Of a DNA stretch of 64,000 nt, positions 51,710 to 60,763 are shown in pieces (within the stretch, counting starts at the first letter, position 1; each line of letters opens with the position of its first letter). The translations under genes were made by a program, and so were the position numbers. Source of the stretch: an uncultured Clostridium sp. (GTDB lineage Bacteria > Bacillota > Clostridia > Oscillospirales > Ruminococcaceae). The notes under the pieces were generated by a model. It saw nothing but the letters and a program-made list of their open reading frames with translations, ran no database searches and had not been told where the DNA came from. The stretch lies in contig CABUDL010000005.1 of NCBI GenBank assembly GCA_902490335.1, positions 1-64,000 on the forward strand, in the 5' to 3' direction.

Positions 51710-53119
51710 TTATTTTCCTTTGCTCTGTTGCTTTTTTTCCAGCTCGCGCTGACGGTAGCCTTCCACCCAGTCGGGCTTGTTGACCTGACGCGCTCTTGCA
51801 ATCGCAAGCTCATTTGTCTGCACGTCCGAGGTAATGGTGGAGCCTGCCGCAATATAAGCATCCGCTCCCACATTGACCGGCGATACCAGATTGGTGTTGC
51901 ATCCGATAAAGGCGTTGTCGCCCACCTTGCTGCGGAATTTGCGGTAGCCGTTGTAGTTGACGGTGACCACGCCGCATCCGACATTGATGTGCGAGCCGAA
52001 ATCGGAATCCCCGATATAGGTCAGGTGTGCCACACTGGTCTTTTCTCCCAGGGTGGAATTTTTGATTTCGACAAAATTGCCAATCTTCACCCCATCGCCC
52101 AGTACGCTGTCGGGACGCAGATGGCTGTTTGGTCCGATGCGGACCCCATTGCCGACCGCAGAGCGCTCGATGAAGGAAGAATGGATTTGGCAGCCGTTGC
52201 CGATGGTGCTGTTGTCGATGATGGTGCTCGGTCCGATGTCGCAGTCCTCTCCAATCACCACATGACCCTTCAGCTGTGTGCCCGGTCCAAGGGTGGTATC
52301 TCTTCCCACCACTGCATCCGGCGAGATGACCACTCCATCCGTACAATAGAAGTTTACACCATCTTCCAAAAGTCTGTCAACCTCAATTTTGTTGGCGATT
52401 TCATTTAGCTTTAACAAACCGGCGCGGTCATTGGCTCCCAAAGCCACCTTTTCATCGCAGCTGCGGCAGGCGCAGACCTTTTTTCCCTCTTTGACCGCAA
52501 TTCCGACTAAATCTGTCAGATAGTATTCTCCCTGTGCATTCCCGCATCCCAGCTTTTCCAATCCATCCAGCAGAAAGTCCGCATCAAAGCAGTAGGCACC
52601 CGAGTTGACCTCGCAGATGGCGCGCTGGCTTTCTGTTGCATCCCGCTCCTCCACGATTGCCTGTACCGTGCCGTCCTGTGCGCGAACAATCCTGCCATAT
52701 CCCGCAGGATTGTGCAGCTCGGCGGTAATCACCGTCACCTGTGCTTGCTGCTGGTTGTGCTGCTCGAGCGCCTGATTTAAAATCGCATCATCGACAAACG
52801 GAGCGTCCCCGTTGAGCACCAAAATCGGGCTGCTGCGATGTTCGTTGATGAAGGAACGCGCCATCATCACCGCGTGCCCTGTCCCCAGCTGCTGCGGCTG
52901 TGATACGGTGCAGCACTGCTTTGGCAGCACCGGCTCCAGATACTGCGCACCCTGTCCTGTCACCACACAGATTTCTTCGATGCCCGCCTTCAGGCACCAA
53001 TCGGTGACCCAGTTGATCATCGGCTTAAACAGCACCTGGCACAGCGCCTTTGGATATTTGGATTTCATTCTGGTGCCCTGTCCGGCAGCCAGGACGATCG
53101 CACAGGCTTTTGTCATCAT
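51710..53119 (-). CDS. glmU: bifunctional GlcNAc-1-P uridyltransferase/GlcN-1-P acetyltransferase
   Basis: A 469-residue GlmU making UDP-GlcNAc for peptidoglycan. The N-terminal pyrophosphorylase has LAAGQGTRMKSKYPKAL and GTGHAVMMA. The C-terminal left-handed beta-helix has repeating hexapeptides (VVGRDTTLGPGTQLKGHVVIG) and the acetyltransferase loop HLTYIGDSDFGSHINVG. The start could be the first or second Met. A near-consensus promoter lies 75 bp upstream. Confidence 0.97.
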   Translation of the reverse strand: MMTKACAIVLAAGQGTRMKSKYPKALCQVLFKPMINWVTDWCLKAGIEEICVVTGQGAQYLEPVLPKQCCTVSQPQQLGTGHAVMMARSFINEHRSSPILVLNGDAPFVDDAILNQALEQHNQQQAQVTVITAELHNPAGYGRIVRAQDGTVQAIVEERDATESQRAICEVNSGAYCFDADFLLDGLEKLGCGNAQGEYYLTDLVGIAVKEGKKVCACRSCDEKVALGANDRAGLLKLNEIANKIEVDRLLEDGVNFYCTDGVVISPDAVVGRDTTLGPGTQLKGHVVIGEDCDIGPSTIIDNSTIGNGCQIHSSFIERSAVGNGVRIGPNSHLRPDSVLGDGVKIGNFVEIKNSTLGEKTSVAHLTYIGDSDFGSHINVGCGVVTVNYNGYRKFRSKVGDNAFIGCNTNLVSPVNVGADAYIAAGSTITSDVQTNELAIARARQVNKPDWVEGYRQRELEKKQQSKGK

Positions 53120-53193
53120 GATTCCCCCGTTTCCATCTATAAAAGAAGGTATGGCAGCCGTTTTTGTAAATCGTCTGCCCGTTTTACCCTATT

Positions 53194-53222
53194 ATTATAA
53201 ATTTAGCGGTGCAAAAATTCAA
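53194..53222 (-). promoter_or_regulatory. glmU promoter
   Basis: TTGAAT (53222-53217), 17 bp, perfect TATAAT (53199-53194) on the minus strand, 75 bp before glmU. Confidence 0.8.
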
Positions 53223-53475
53223 GCGCTGCTCCCCATAACTTTTCGTTATGAGCCGCTGTTTTGTCAGCTCAAACGACTTGTTCGCATATTCGTGAGTTTT
53301 CCTATTACCTTTTTGTGCATTTTGACTTCATTTTGGTTTTTTGAATAAGCGATTCACAATTCCTTTGTCCTCATCCGCAAAAATATGTGTGAAATATATC
53401 TGTTTTTTATAAAAAAACAGTGCAAACTTTTATGAAAGGTTTATAAAAAAGGGTCTGGAATTGTGGTTTTTTATT

Positions 53476-53484
53476 TGGTATAAT
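53476..53484 (+). promoter_or_regulatory. extended -10 promoter of ppdK
   Basis: TGG-TATAAT at 53476-53484; no strong -35 at 17 bp. The rest of the AT-rich gap 53225-53475 holds only a small palindrome (CTGTTTTTT/AAAAAAACAG near 53400-53420). Confidence 0.55.
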
Positions 53485-53503
53485 GTGAGAAGAGGTAAGC
53501 CAA

Positions 53504-53571
53504 CAGGAACTCTTGTCCTGCCGGCACAGATTCTGAAACTCCTGGGTCCATCTTTTTCCGTTTTAGGAAAA
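53504..53571 (+). other. ppdK leader with two small hairpins
   Basis: The roughly 120-base leader of ppdK has CAGGA/TCCTG (53504-53520) and TTTTCC/GGAAAA (53554-53571). I see no known riboswitch consensus. Confidence 0.4.
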
Positions 53572-53609
53572 GCTGATCATCCAGCAATATTTTTCGGGAG
53601 GTTTTTTCA

Positions 53610-56240
53610 TTGAACAAGAAATTTGTTTATGCGTTTTCTGAGGGAAACGCAAAGATGCGTGAACTGCTTGGCGGCAAAGGCGCAAACCTTGCAGAAATGA
53701 CCGTACTCGGTATGCCTGTTCCACAGGGCTTCACCGTTACAACCGAGGCATGCACCCAGTATTATGAAGACGGCAAACAGATCAGCCCTGAAATCGAGGC
53801 TGAAATCTTTGAATATCTCGGCAAGCTCGAGGAGCTTACCGGCAAAAAATTTGGCGACATCAACAACCCGCTGCTGGTTTCTGTCCGCTCCGGTGCAAGA
53901 GCTTCTATGCCGGGCATGATGGATACCATCCTCAATCTGGGACTCAACGACCAGGTCGTAGAAGGCTTTGCAAAGCTGACCCAGAACGAGCGCTTTGCTT
54001 ACGACTCCTACCGCCGCTTCATTCAGATGTACTCCGACGTTGTAATGGAGGTTCCAAAGCACAACTTTGAGGTCATCATCGACCAGATGAAAGAAGCAAA
54101 GGGCGTTAAACTCGACACCGAGCTGGATGCAGAAGACCTCAAGAGCATGGTCGTCAAATTTAAAGCCTACTACAAAGAGCAGATTGGCGAAGACTTCCCA
54201 CAGGACCCAAAAGAGCAGCTGATGGGCGCTGTCAAAGCGGTATTCCGCTCCTGGGATAACCCGCGCGCAATCTACTACAGAAGAATGAACGACATCCCGT
54301 CCTCCTGGGGTACTGCGGTCAACGTGCAGACCATGGTATTCGGCAACACCGGCAACAATTCCGGTACCGGCGTAGCCTTCACCCGTGACCCTGCCACCGG
54401 CGAAAACAAGCTGTTCGGCGAATTTTTGGTCAATGCACAGGGCGAGGACGTTGTAGCCGGCGTCAGAACCCCACAGCACATCGACGAGCTGAAAGACATC
54501 ATGCCGGAAGTGTATGAGCAGTTCTGCGATGTTGCACACCGTCTGGAAAAACATTACAGAGATATGCAGGATATGGAGTTCACCATCGAAAACGGCAAAT
54601 TGTTTATGCTCCAGACCCGCAACGGCAAAAGAACCGCTACCGCTGCCATCAAGGTTGCCTGCGACCTGGTGGACGAGGGCATGATTTCCAAAGAAGAAGC
54701 TGTCTGCATGGTCGAGCCAAAACAGCTGGATGCTCTGCTGCACCCACAGTTTGATTCCAAAGCACTCAAGGCTGCCAAAGAAATCGGCACCGGTCTGGCT
54801 GCTTCCCCCGGCGCTGCCTGCGGCAAGGTTGTCTTCACCGCAGAAGAAGCTACCGAAGAAGGCAAGAAAGGCGAGAAGGTCGTTCTGGTTCGTCTGGAGA
54901 CCTCTCCTGAAGACATTGAAGGCATGAACCATGCACAGGGCATCCTGACCGTTCGCGGCGGTATGACCTCCCATGCAGCGGTTGTTGCCAGAGGCATGGG
55001 CACCTGCTGTGTATCCGGCTGCGGCGACATCATCATGCACGACGAAGAAGGATACTTCGAGCTGGGCGGCAAGAAGATTCATCGCGGCGACTACATCTCT
55101 CTGGACGGCTCCACCGGCAAGATTTATGGCGAAGCCATCCCAACCGTTGCCGCTTCCGTATCCGGCGACTTTGGTCGTCTGATGGGCTGGGCAGACGAAG
55201 TTAGACAGCTGCAGGTCCGCACCAATGCCGACACACCGAAGGATGCTGCACAGGCTCTGGCATTCGGCGCACAGGGTATCGGTCTGTGCCGTACCGAGCA
55301 TATGTTCTTTGAAGGCGTCCGCATCAAAGCAGTCCGCGAGATGATTCTCTCCAAGACTGAAGAGCAAAGACGCGCTGCTCTGGCAAAACTGCTTCCAATG
55401 CAGCAGGGCGACTTTGAGGGCATCTACGAAGCCATGCAGGGACTGCCGGTCACCATCCGCTTCCTCGACCCACCGCTGCACGAGTTCGTTCCTCACACCG
55501 AAGAGGAAATCAAGGAGCTTTCCGAAGAGATGAACATTTCTGTGGAAGAAATCCACAACGTCATCGACTCGCTGCATGAATTCAACCCAATGATGGGTCA
55601 CCGCGGCTGCCGTCTGGCTGTTTCCTACCCGGAAATCGCTGAGATGCAGACCACCGCTGTCATCCGCGCTGCCATCAACGTAGGTCGCAAACATCCCGAC
55701 TGGGAGATCGTTCCTGAAATCATGATCCCGCTGGTCGGCGAAGTCAAAGAGCTGGCTTACGTCAAAGGCATTGTCTGCAAGGTTGCCGACGAAATCATCG
55801 CACAGGAAGGCGTGCAGATGCACTACAAAGTTGGTACCATGATTGAAATTCCTCGTGCTGCTGTTACTGCGGACGAGATTGCTACCGAAGCTGAGTTCTT
55901 CTCCTTCGGAACCAACGACCTGACCCAGATGACCTTCGGCTTCAGCCGTGACGATGCCGGCAAGTTCCTTGGTTACTACTACGACAAGAAGATTTACGAA
56001 TTCGACCCATTTGCCAAACTCGACCAGAACGGCGTAGGCAAGCTGGTCAAGATGGCTTGTGACCTCGGTCGCCAGACCCGTCCTGACATCAAGCTGGGCA
56101 TCTGCGGCGAACACGGCGGAGACCCGTCCTCGGTTGAGTTCTGCCACAAAGCAGGTCTTACCTATGTTTCCTGTTCTCCATTCCGTGTACCGATTGCACG
56201 CCTTGCCGCTGCACAGGCTGCTATCAAATACCCAAGATAA
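53610..56240 (+). CDS. ppdK: pyruvate, phosphate dikinase
   Basis: An 876-residue PPDK interconverting PEP, AMP and PPi with pyruvate, ATP and phosphate, a PPi-linked glycolytic step common in clostridia. The nucleotide domain starts FVYAFSEGNAKMRELLGGKG. The phospho-His domain has GGMTSHAAVVARGMGTCCVS (about 450). The PEP/pyruvate barrel has CRTEHMFFEGVR and ends with CGEHGGDPSSVEFCHKAGL. The start is TTG at 53610, eight bases after GGGAGG. The length is normal for the bacterial form. Confidence 0.98.
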   Translation: MNKKFVYAFSEGNAKMRELLGGKGANLAEMTVLGMPVPQGFTVTTEACTQYYEDGKQISPEIEAEIFEYLGKLEELTGKKFGDINNPLLVSVRSGARASMPGMMDTILNLGLNDQVVEGFAKLTQNERFAYDSYRRFIQMYSDVVMEVPKHNFEVIIDQMKEAKGVKLDTELDAEDLKSMVVKFKAYYKEQIGEDFPQDPKEQLMGAVKAVFRSWDNPRAIYYRRMNDIPSSWGTAVNVQTMVFGNTGNNSGTGVAFTRDPATGENKLFGEFLVNAQGEDVVAGVRTPQHIDELKDIMPEVYEQFCDVAHRLEKHYRDMQDMEFTIENGKLFMLQTRNGKRTATAAIKVACDLVDEGMISKEEAVCMVEPKQLDALLHPQFDSKALKAAKEIGTGLAASPGAACGKVVFTAEEATEEGKKGEKVVLVRLETSPEDIEGMNHAQGILTVRGGMTSHAAVVARGMGTCCVSGCGDIIMHDEEGYFELGGKKIHRGDYISLDGSTGKIYGEAIPTVAASVSGDFGRLMGWADEVRQLQVRTNADTPKDAAQALAFGAQGIGLCRTEHMFFEGVRIKAVREMILSKTEEQRRAALAKLLPMQQGDFEGIYEAMQGLPVTIRFLDPPLHEFVPHTEEEIKELSEEMNISVEEIHNVIDSLHEFNPMMGHRGCRLAVSYPEIAEMQTTAVIRAAINVGRKHPDWEIVPEIMIPLVGEVKELAYVKGIVCKVADEIIAQEGVQMHYKVGTMIEIPRAAVTADEIATEAEFFSFGTNDLTQMTFGFSRDDAGKFLGYYYDKKIYEFDPFAKLDQNGVGKLVKMACDLGRQTRPDIKLGICGEHGGDPSSVEFCHKAGLTYVSCSPFRVPIARLAAAQAAIKYPR

Positions 56241-56265
56241 CAACTGTCCTTTCATCCTATAAACA

Positions 56266-56305
56266 AACACCCACACACATCCGTTTTCGGATGCGTGTGG
56301 GTGTT
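56266..56305 (+). terminator. ppdK terminator
   Basis: An 18-bp stem with one mismatch (56266-56283 with 56288-56305), TTTT loop, followed by a T-rich run. Confidence 0.93.
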
Positions 56306-56348
56306 CTCTTTTTCCTGCAAAAAAGCCGGAGTGCTACAAAAAAAACAG

Positions 56349-56377
56349 GTGACCCCAAGGCATACAGATGGTATAAT
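56349..56377 (+). promoter_or_regulatory. promoter of the small membrane protein operon
   Basis: GTGACC (56349-56354), 17 bp, TATAAT (56372-56377) with TGG before it (extended -10), 45 bp before the small ORF. Confidence 0.65.
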
Positions 56378-56421
56378 ATCTGCAAAGGCACCCGATACAA
56401 ATCCGCAAAGGAGAAATTGTG

Positions 56422-56595
56422 ATGAAACCATTCTTGATTGCCTATATCCTCGCTGTCTTTCTGGTAAGTCCTATGGTCATCGTCCGGCTGGTGAAAAAAG
56501 GGCTGAAAGCCACATGGCAGCGTGTTCTGCTGCTGGTCGGCGGGACTGCTCTGGTCATCAGCGCTCTGGCAGCACTGGCATTGATTGTATCTTAA
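56422..56595 (+). CDS. small membrane protein, 57 residues
   Basis: A 57-codon ORF (KPFLIAYILAVFLVSPMVIV, then a short basic loop RLVKKGLKATWQR and a second hydrophobic stretch). It predicts two membrane helices joined by a positively charged turn. AAAGGAG lies nine bases before the ATG and a good promoter precedes it. It ends 36 bp before the 402-residue membrane protein, so both are probably one transcript. I recognise no family. Confidence 0.75.
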   Translation: MKPFLIAYILAVFLVSPMVIVRLVKKGLKATWQRVLLLVGGTALVISALAALALIVS

Positions 56596-56631
56596 ATAGA
56601 TTGCCTGAAGAAAAGGCGGAGGGAAGTTTTT

Positions 56632-57840
56632 ATGGAAACGAATGTGGTAAAAAACGCTAAGTTTGTAAAGGTCATCGGAATCATTACGACAGCCCTCTTT
56701 CTGTCGGTCAGTGTCTTCCTGATTTTGACAGGAAATCTGCTGGCTTCCCTCTTTTTTCTTCCCTTTGCCGCGCTGGGAATCATATTGATTCTGGCATACG
56801 AAAAGGAAAAAATTCTGCTGGAAAATGAGGGTCTGACCATCTGCCATCTGTTTGGAAAGACGCAGCAGGTCGACTATCGGGAGATTCGATGTCTGCTTTC
56901 GATTCCGCTGCGCAATCGCACCCGAATGGTCCTGGTGGATAAGCAGTACCGGCGGCTCCTCTCTTTGGACCCTACGCTTGAAAATCCCGAAATTCTTCTG
57001 GAAGCTCTGATCGACAACGAAATTCCCCTTGTTGATTTTGGTGAAATGGCGCAGCAGAAAAAGAACCTATCCCGATACTTTCCGCTGCTGACCGCCATCG
57101 AGCGAAATTACTACCACGCCGTTGTCGATGAAACCAAGGTCATCGAGCAGATGTCCAAAAACAGCAAAGCCTTTTATCGGGTCAAGACAAAGAAGCGGCT
57201 GAAAATCATCGGCTGGATTTTGATTGTTCTGGATGTCGCAGCCTATTTGATTGGCGGCAAACCCATGACACTGCTGCTGACCGGCGTGCTGTTGGCTGCC
57301 TATACAATCTATCTGTGGTACTATCCGTATATCTACATCGAAACCTCCACCAAAAAGGGAGAGGAGCAGGCGCTGCAAATGCCCTGCATGGGCGCGGCGG
57401 CTGCCATCCTCCTGTGTCTGGGCATTTCACAGACCTTCAACTACGATGCCGGCGTTTACTTTAAAATCACCTTTGCTCTGACCGCACTTCTGGCACTTCC
57501 CTACCTCATCAAGTCGGCAAAAGCCAAGCTGCCGCAGCGGCTGGGTCGCAAGCTGTCTGTCCTGTTCGCTGCCTTCATCCTCGCTTTTTCCATCACCTTT
57601 CCGCTCAATTTTCTCCTGACCTTCGACAAAGCCCGGCACGAAGCGGTGACCATCACAGACAAACACATCAGCACCAGCGGTAAAACAGACGACTACTACC
57701 TGTACGGATACTGGCACGGCGAAGAAACGAAATTCCGCGTATCCGGCAGCGTCTACCGCGACACCGACATCGGCGAAGAACGAAGGATTTGCATCCGGCA
57801 AGGCGCCCTTGGGATGGTGTACTACTCCATCCACCGCTAG
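56632..57840 (+). CDS. membrane protein of unknown function, 402 residues
   Basis: A membrane protein with two N-terminal helices (about 13-53), then a soluble segment that looks like a PH-like/bPH domain (ILLENEGLTICHLFGKTQQV, about 60-125), then helices at about 190-230 and 255-330, and a C-terminal soluble domain (about 335-402). The helix-soluble-helix layout is reminiscent of YdbT/bPH proteins, but I cannot assign a family. The ribosome site GGCGGAGGG lies nine bases before the ATG. Confidence 0.75.
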   Translation: METNVVKNAKFVKVIGIITTALFLSVSVFLILTGNLLASLFFLPFAALGIILILAYEKEKILLENEGLTICHLFGKTQQVDYREIRCLLSIPLRNRTRMVLVDKQYRRLLSLDPTLENPEILLEALIDNEIPLVDFGEMAQQKKNLSRYFPLLTAIERNYYHAVVDETKVIEQMSKNSKAFYRVKTKKRLKIIGWILIVLDVAAYLIGGKPMTLLLTGVLLAAYTIYLWYYPYIYIETSTKKGEEQALQMPCMGAAAAILLCLGISQTFNYDAGVYFKITFALTALLALPYLIKSAKAKLPQRLGRKLSVLFAAFILAFSITFPLNFLLTFDKARHEAVTITDKHISTSGKTDDYYLYGYWHGEETKFRVSGSVYRDTDIGEERRICIRQGALGMVYYSIHR

Positions 57841-57865
57841 GAGCGTTTTAAATTTTGTTTGCAAA

Positions 57866-57912
57866 AACAGCACCGCTACCTCCCTGTTTTTGGGGAAGAT
57901 GCCGGTGCTGTT
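57866..57912. terminator. bidirectional terminator
   Basis: AACAGCACCG (57866-57875) pairs with CGGTGCTGTT (57903-57912); an inner CTCCC/GGGAAG helix lies between, and T6 follows. It sits between the membrane protein gene and the convergent PLP enzyme. Confidence 0.85.
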
Positions 57913-57950
57913 CATTTTTTGTAAAAATCGTCTTATTTTAACGCTGCAAA

Positions 57951-58925
57951 TTATTCTGCCAGCAGGTCCACTGCAAACAGCGCGCCTGCGCCGCCCGAGT
58001 GCAGCAGGAGGATATTTTCATCCTGGTCAAAATATCCTTTCTCCAGCAGCTGGAAAAATCCTGCCAATGCCTTGCCGGTATATACCGGGTCCATCAGAAT
58101 CCCTTCGGCGCGCGCCAGTCTGCGGACGGCTGCACAGCCCTCCTCGCTTGGGATGGCATATCCGGGTCCGATGTGGAAGTGCATATGGATGTCCTTTCTC
58201 TCCACCGGCACATCGCTTTCCAACAGTTCCCGGATGCCGCACATCAAATCGTAGGAAATCTCTTCAAACGGGTCATCGCACACGCCGATGCCGACCGAGC
58301 GGGTGGAAGGCATATAGAGCTTGGCTCCATAGGTCAGACCTGCATAGGTGCCGCCGGAACCGGTCGCACTGATGATGCTGTCAAAGTGAACCTTCATCTG
58401 CTCTGCCTGCTGTGCGATTTCGCGGGCACAGTTGACATACCCCAGCGAGCCCAGCGGAACCGAACCACCCACCGGAATGAAGTAAGGGGTGTGACCGTTC
58501 TGTTCCTCCTGCTCCATCATGCGGTGCATCTGCGCATAGACATCATCATAGGAATCGGTGTCCACAAAACAGACCTCTGCGCCGAAGATGCCGTTGAGGA
58601 TTTGGTTGCCTCCGGCAAGCTCGCCGCGCTTTTTGAGGACCAGCACCGCCCGCATTCCCAGACGGGAAGCACAGGCTGCGGTCAGCATGGCGTGGTTGGA
58701 CTGCGCGCCGCCTGCGGTAAAGACGACGTCAACTCCCTTTTCCTTGGCATCTGCCAGCAAAAATTCCAGCTTTCTGACCTTGTTGCCGCCCAGTGCCACA
58801 CCAATCATATCGTCCCGTTTGATATAGATGTTCTTACCTGTTTCCCTGCTCAGGTTTTCCAGCTTGTACAGTGGGGTGGGAAGAACACCCAGCTCCACAC
58901 GGGGAAATTCTGAAATTTGACGCAT
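57951..58925 (-). CDS. D-cysteine desulfhydrase/ACC deaminase family PLP enzyme, copy 1
   Basis: A 324-residue fold type II PLP enzyme. It starts FPRVELGVLPTPLYKLENLS, has the PLP lysine in GVALGGNKVRKLEFLL (about 44-59) and GAQSNHAMLTAACASRLG, and the phosphate loop SATGSGGTYAGLTYG. The family includes D-cysteine desulfhydrase (DcyD) and 1-aminocyclopropane-1-carboxylate deaminase. D-cysteine desulfhydrase is the more likely activity in gut anaerobes, but it is not proven. It follows a second family member by 33 bp. Confidence 0.88.
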   Translation of the reverse strand: MRQISEFPRVELGVLPTPLYKLENLSRETGKNIYIKRDDMIGVALGGNKVRKLEFLLADAKEKGVDVVFTAGGAQSNHAMLTAACASRLGMRAVLVLKKRGELAGGNQILNGIFGAEVCFVDTDSYDDVYAQMHRMMEQEEQNGHTPYFIPVGGSVPLGSLGYVNCAREIAQQAEQMKVHFDSIISATGSGGTYAGLTYGAKLYMPSTRSVGIGVCDDPFEEISYDLMCGIRELLESDVPVERKDIHMHFHIGPGYAIPSEEGCAAVRRLARAEGILMDPVYTGKALAGFFQLLEKGYFDQDENILLLHSGGAGALFAVDLLAE

Positions 58926-58958
58926 ACTCTTCTTCCTCCTGATGGTAAAATAATATCC

Positions 58959-59969
58959 TTATCCTTCTTCGGGGTACTGGCTAAACAGCGCACCCAGTCC
59001 GCCCGAATGAAGATAACAAGCACCTGCCGGGAAATATCCCTGCTTTGCCAAATCGCAGACCCCATACAGCGTTTTGCCGGTGTACACCTTTTCCACAAAG
59101 ATGCCCTCCAACTGTGCAAAACGAAGGGTGAACTGCTCCAGCTCCGGTTCGACCTTTCCCCAGCCGCCAAAGCGGTATCCGCCGTGCAGGGTGACCGTTT
59201 CTTCCAGCGCACACGGCATCTTGACGCCGCACAGCTCCTCCAGATCCTGCAAAAATCCCAGCAGGATTGTGCGCAGCTGCTCGAGCGGATGCTCGACCGA
59301 AATCAGCTCGATATGAAACGGATTGCCCAACAGCGCAGTCCCATAAATCATTCCGGCTGCCAGCCCGCCGTTGCCTGCCGGGATGCAGACACTTTGGATG
59401 CTCGAAAGGCTCGAATCCTGCTGAATCTGTCGGGCGATCTCCACCGCAGCCTCCACATAACCCAGCGCACCGCGCGCAGAGGAGGCTCCGTTCTCGATGA
59501 CATAGGGCTGTTTCCCCTGCTGTTCCAGCTGCACCCGCAGCTGCTCGACAAAGTCCGCCCGCTCCTGCTCGCTGGCTTCTCCCATATAATATTCCTTCGC
59601 ACCCAGAATATGGTTGAGCAAGGCGTTCCCCTCCAACTGCTTTGGTGGCGGGCTGTTGTGTACCAGCACACAGCGCAGTCCCAGCCGACAGCAGGCAGCC
59701 GCGCACAGCGAACAGAGGTTCGACTGGGTCTGACCGGACGCCAAAATGGTTTTTTTGCCCTGTGCCAGCGCATCTCCCAGCAGATACTCCAGATTGCGTA
59801 TCTTGTTTCCTCCCACGCCCAGCCCGTTCAAATCGTCCCTCTTGATAAACAGCGGACCGCACCCCAAATCCTGCTGCAACCGCTGCATCGGATGCAGCGG
59901 CGTTGGGTTGAGCGCCAGCTCTACCTTGGGAAATTGTGCCAGCAACTCGCTTAGCTGTTCGGTTGTCAC
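58959..59969 (-). CDS. D-cysteine desulfhydrase/ACC deaminase family PLP enzyme, copy 2
   Basis: A 336-residue paralogue of the next gene. It has FIKRDDLNGLGVGGNKIRNL with the PLP lysine, SGQTQSNLCSLCAAACCRLG and PAGNGGLAAGMIYGTA. The aligned active-site serine pattern differs from copy 1 (QTQSN for GAQSN), so the substrates may differ. The GTG at 59969 is chosen, eight bases after GGAGG; a GTG nine bases upstream overlaps that site. The two genes form a tandem pair in one operon. Confidence 0.87.
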   Translation of the reverse strand: MTTEQLSELLAQFPKVELALNPTPLHPMQRLQQDLGCGPLFIKRDDLNGLGVGGNKIRNLEYLLGDALAQGKKTILASGQTQSNLCSLCAAACCRLGLRCVLVHNSPPPKQLEGNALLNHILGAKEYYMGEASEQERADFVEQLRVQLEQQGKQPYVIENGASSARGALGYVEAAVEIARQIQQDSSLSSIQSVCIPAGNGGLAAGMIYGTALLGNPFHIELISVEHPLEQLRTILLGFLQDLEELCGVKMPCALEETVTLHGGYRFGGWGKVEPELEQFTLRFAQLEGIFVEKVYTGKTLYGVCDLAKQGYFPAGACYLHSGGLGALFSQYPEEG

Positions 59970-60144
59970 AGCGGACACCTCCTTTTTTCAGAAAAACGCA
60001 CGAATAAATATTCACTGATTCGATTCTTTTCATTGATTATATCTGATATATATGCGGCTGTCAACCAAATCCTTCTTCCGCCGCGCTGCCTTTGCAAACC
60101 TCCTGTATTCTCCTAAAAAAGCGTTATCTTTTTTGGGCAGGCAC

Positions 60145-60173
60145 TTGCAAAGTTGTGTAAAATCTGTTATACT
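60145..60173 (+). promoter_or_regulatory. tRNA-Ser promoter
   Basis: TTGCAA (60145-60150), 17 bp, TATACT (60168-60173), about 50 bp before the tRNA. Confidence 0.7.
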
Positions 60174-60224
60174 AATAAAGCTTCATTGAAAGCGGCGGCA
60201 TCATATGGTCCGTCTTTCCGATTT

Positions 60225-60315
60225 GGAGATGTATCGAAGTGGTCGTAACGAGAACGACTCGAAATCGTTTTGTCCAGAGATGGGCACGTGGGTTCGAATC
60301 CCACCATCTCCGCCA
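60225..60315 (+). tRNA. tRNA-Ser (CGA)
   Basis: A complete type II tRNA of 91 nt with encoded CCA. The acceptor GGAGATG/CATCTCC, anticodon stem AACGA/TCGTT with loop CTCGAAA (anticodon CGA), a long variable arm, and the T-arm GTGGGTTCGAATCCCAC are clear. It decodes UCG. It is followed directly by the tandem repeats. Confidence 0.97.
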
Positions 60316-60698
60316 CCAGACTGAGTCTGGACGCAATTCGCGTTCCAGGCTCTTTTTTTATCGAAATAAGCGGCTCGCGTTTCAGCCAATCGAAATTAAC
60401 CATCCTTCCTACCAGACTGAGTCTGGACGCAATTCGCGTTCCAGACTCTTTTTTTATCGAAATAAGCGGCTCGCGTTTTAACCAATCGAAATTGACCACC
60501 CTTCCCACCAGACTGAGTCTGGACGCAATTCGCGTTCCAGGCTCTTTTTTTATCGAAATGAGCGGCTCGCGTTTCAGCCAATCGAAACTGACCACCCTTC
60601 CTACCAGACTGAGTCTGGACGCAATTCGCCTTCCAGGCTCTTTTTTATCGAAATAAGCGGCTCGCGTTTCAGCCAATCGAAACTGACCACCCTTCCCA
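60316..60698 (+). repeat. four tandem 96-bp repeats, each with an intrinsic terminator
   Basis: The unit beginning CCAGACTGAGTCTGG recurs at 60316, 60412, 60508 and 60604 (period 96 bp; the last copy lacks one T). Each unit holds a hairpin GAGTCTGGACGC / GCGTTCCAGGCTC (one bulged T) followed by T6-T7, a good terminator. The rest of the unit (CGGCTCGCGTTT and AGCCAATCGAAA) is nearly invariant. The first copy starts at the tRNA CCA end. Copies differ at a few bases only. Confidence 0.95.
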
Positions 60699-60720
60699 AA
60701 GCGAAAACTACATAAAAAAA

Positions 60721-60750
60721 TCCGACCTGCAAGCTGCCTCACAGGTCGGA
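60721..60750 (-). terminator. fucosidase terminator
   Basis: TCCGACCTG (60721-60729) pairs with CAGGTCGGA (60742-60750) over 9 bp with a 12-base loop and T7 on the minus strand, 13 bp after the fucosidase stop. Confidence 0.93.
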
Positions 60751-60763
60751 TACAGTTGTATGA

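Noticed and set aside
53607..56276. 889-codon open frame on the minus strand opposite ppdK
   Set aside because: It lies exactly opposite a perfectly conserved PPDK and its translation has no family motif; GC-biased codon choice keeps the antisense frame open.
60167..60742. 191-codon minus-strand ORF over tRNA-Ser and repeats
   Set aside because: Its protein is just the reverse translation of the tRNA and the 96-bp repeats (a repeated RIASRLSLVG pattern), a known type of false gene.
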